Source: a bacterium (GTDB taxonomy: Bacteria; Vulcanimicrobiota; Vulcanimicrobiia; Vulcanimicrobiales; SCRA01). From it: DNA of 12,055 nt. Below the pieces are notes generated by a model, which had not been told where the DNA came from, made no database searches, and saw nothing but the letters and a program-made list of their open reading frames with translations. Shown in pieces: positions 11,836 to 12,055 of this stretch (its first letter is position 1; the number at the start of each line of letters is the position of its first letter). The translations under genes and the position numbers were made by a program. Location: the NCBI GenBank assembly GCA_004298675.1, contig SCRI01000051.1, positions 1-12,055 on the forward strand, given 5' to 3'.

Positions 11836-11864
11836 TCGCCAAGCGGCGCGCGGCGGGGTAGGAT
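11836..11864 (+). promoter_or_regulatory. Promoter of the glutathionyl-hydroquinone reductase gene
   Basis: TCGCCA (11836-11841) and TAGGAT (11859-11864) are 17 bases apart; they match TTGACA at four and TATAAT at four positions. The -10 box ends six bases before the ATG, placing the start of transcription at the initiation codon. The 69-base gap must also contain the divergent Nudix promoter, which I cannot locate. Confidence 0.55.
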
Positions 11865-11870
11865 GTGGCC

Positions 11871-12055
11871 ATGAACGTGCAGGCGCAATTCCCCGGCGAG
11901 CAGACCAAGGACGGTCAATTCGTCCGGCAGGAAGACGAGTTTCGCAACTGGATCTCCGCGGATGGCCGTACCGGCCTCCCGGCGGCCGCGGGACGCTACC
12001 ATCTCTACGTCTCCTACGCTTGCCCCTGGGCCCATCGCACGATCATCACGCGCCG
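11871..12055 (+). CDS. Glutathionyl-hydroquinone reductase (5' part)
   Basis: The first 61 residues of a Xi-class glutathione transferase (YqjG/ECM4 family); the gene runs off the right edge. GQFVRQEDEFRNWISADG followed by GRYHLYVSYACPWAHRT matches the family's start closely, and C51 of CPWAHR is the catalytic cysteine. These enzymes remove glutathione from glutathionyl-hydroquinones. Only the N-terminal thioredoxin-like part is visible. The ATG has no ribosome site but a TAGGAT box at the distance expected for a leaderless mRNA. An ATG eight bases upstream is out of frame and meets a stop within three codons. Confidence 0.93.
   Translation, partial: MNVQAQFPGEQTKDGQFVRQEDEFRNWISADGRTGLPAAAGRYHLYVSYACPWAHRTIITR

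Overview
The window is gene-dense, high-GC bacterial DNA, apparently chromosomal: it carries housekeeping genes and a tRNA, with no transposase, integrase, phage gene or CRISPR array. Almost every gene reads on the minus strand. The exceptions are a methionine-biosynthesis gene fragment at the left edge, a small lipoprotein gene near 11 kb and a glutathione-dependent enzyme gene at the right edge. A sigma-28-like promoter before a chemotaxis receptor suggests a flagellated, motile organism. The gene mix and the apparent leaderless promoters fit a deep-branching or poorly cultivated high-GC lineage (Vulcanimicrobiota/Eremiobacterota or similar would fit), but taxonomy cannot be settled from this sequence.

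Left part (1-2300). The 3' end of a metX-like acyltransferase gene converges on a two-zinc-ribbon protein gene. A tRNA-Val(UAC) with an encoded CCA follows. Then comes a compact arsenic operon, arsR - aquaporin - arsC, whose genes overlap by ATGA at both junctions. It has a strong promoter (TTGACG-17-TAGAAT) overlaid by an inverted repeat, and its transcript is predicted to start at the arsR ATG. ArsC would reduce arsenate and the aquaporin would let arsenite leave; no ArsB or Acr3 pump gene is present here.

Middle part (2300-6900). This holds a SixA-type phosphohistidine phosphatase, a previously unlisted 43-residue single-pass membrane protein with a perfect Shine-Dalgarno sequence, an Amt ammonium transporter, a secreted beta-rich protein with a P19/Tp34-like tail, and a soluble methyl-accepting chemotaxis protein with a C-terminal sensor domain.

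Right part (6970-12055). A run of minus-strand genes encodes a His-rich multi-pass membrane protein, a cupredoxin, a GreA/GreB-family factor and two membrane proteins carrying histidine motifs like helix X of cbb3/NO-reductase-type heme-copper oxidases. This is the most plausible candidate for an undescribed (copper/heme/redox) module. It is followed by a small lipoprotein, a Nudix ADP-sugar pyrophosphatase and the start of a glutathionyl-hydroquinone reductase.

A cross-cutting signal is that three unrelated genes (arsR, the secreted protein and the glutathionyl-hydroquinone reductase) have a -10-like hexamer ending exactly six bases before ATG and no ribosome binding site, which points to leaderless mRNAs.
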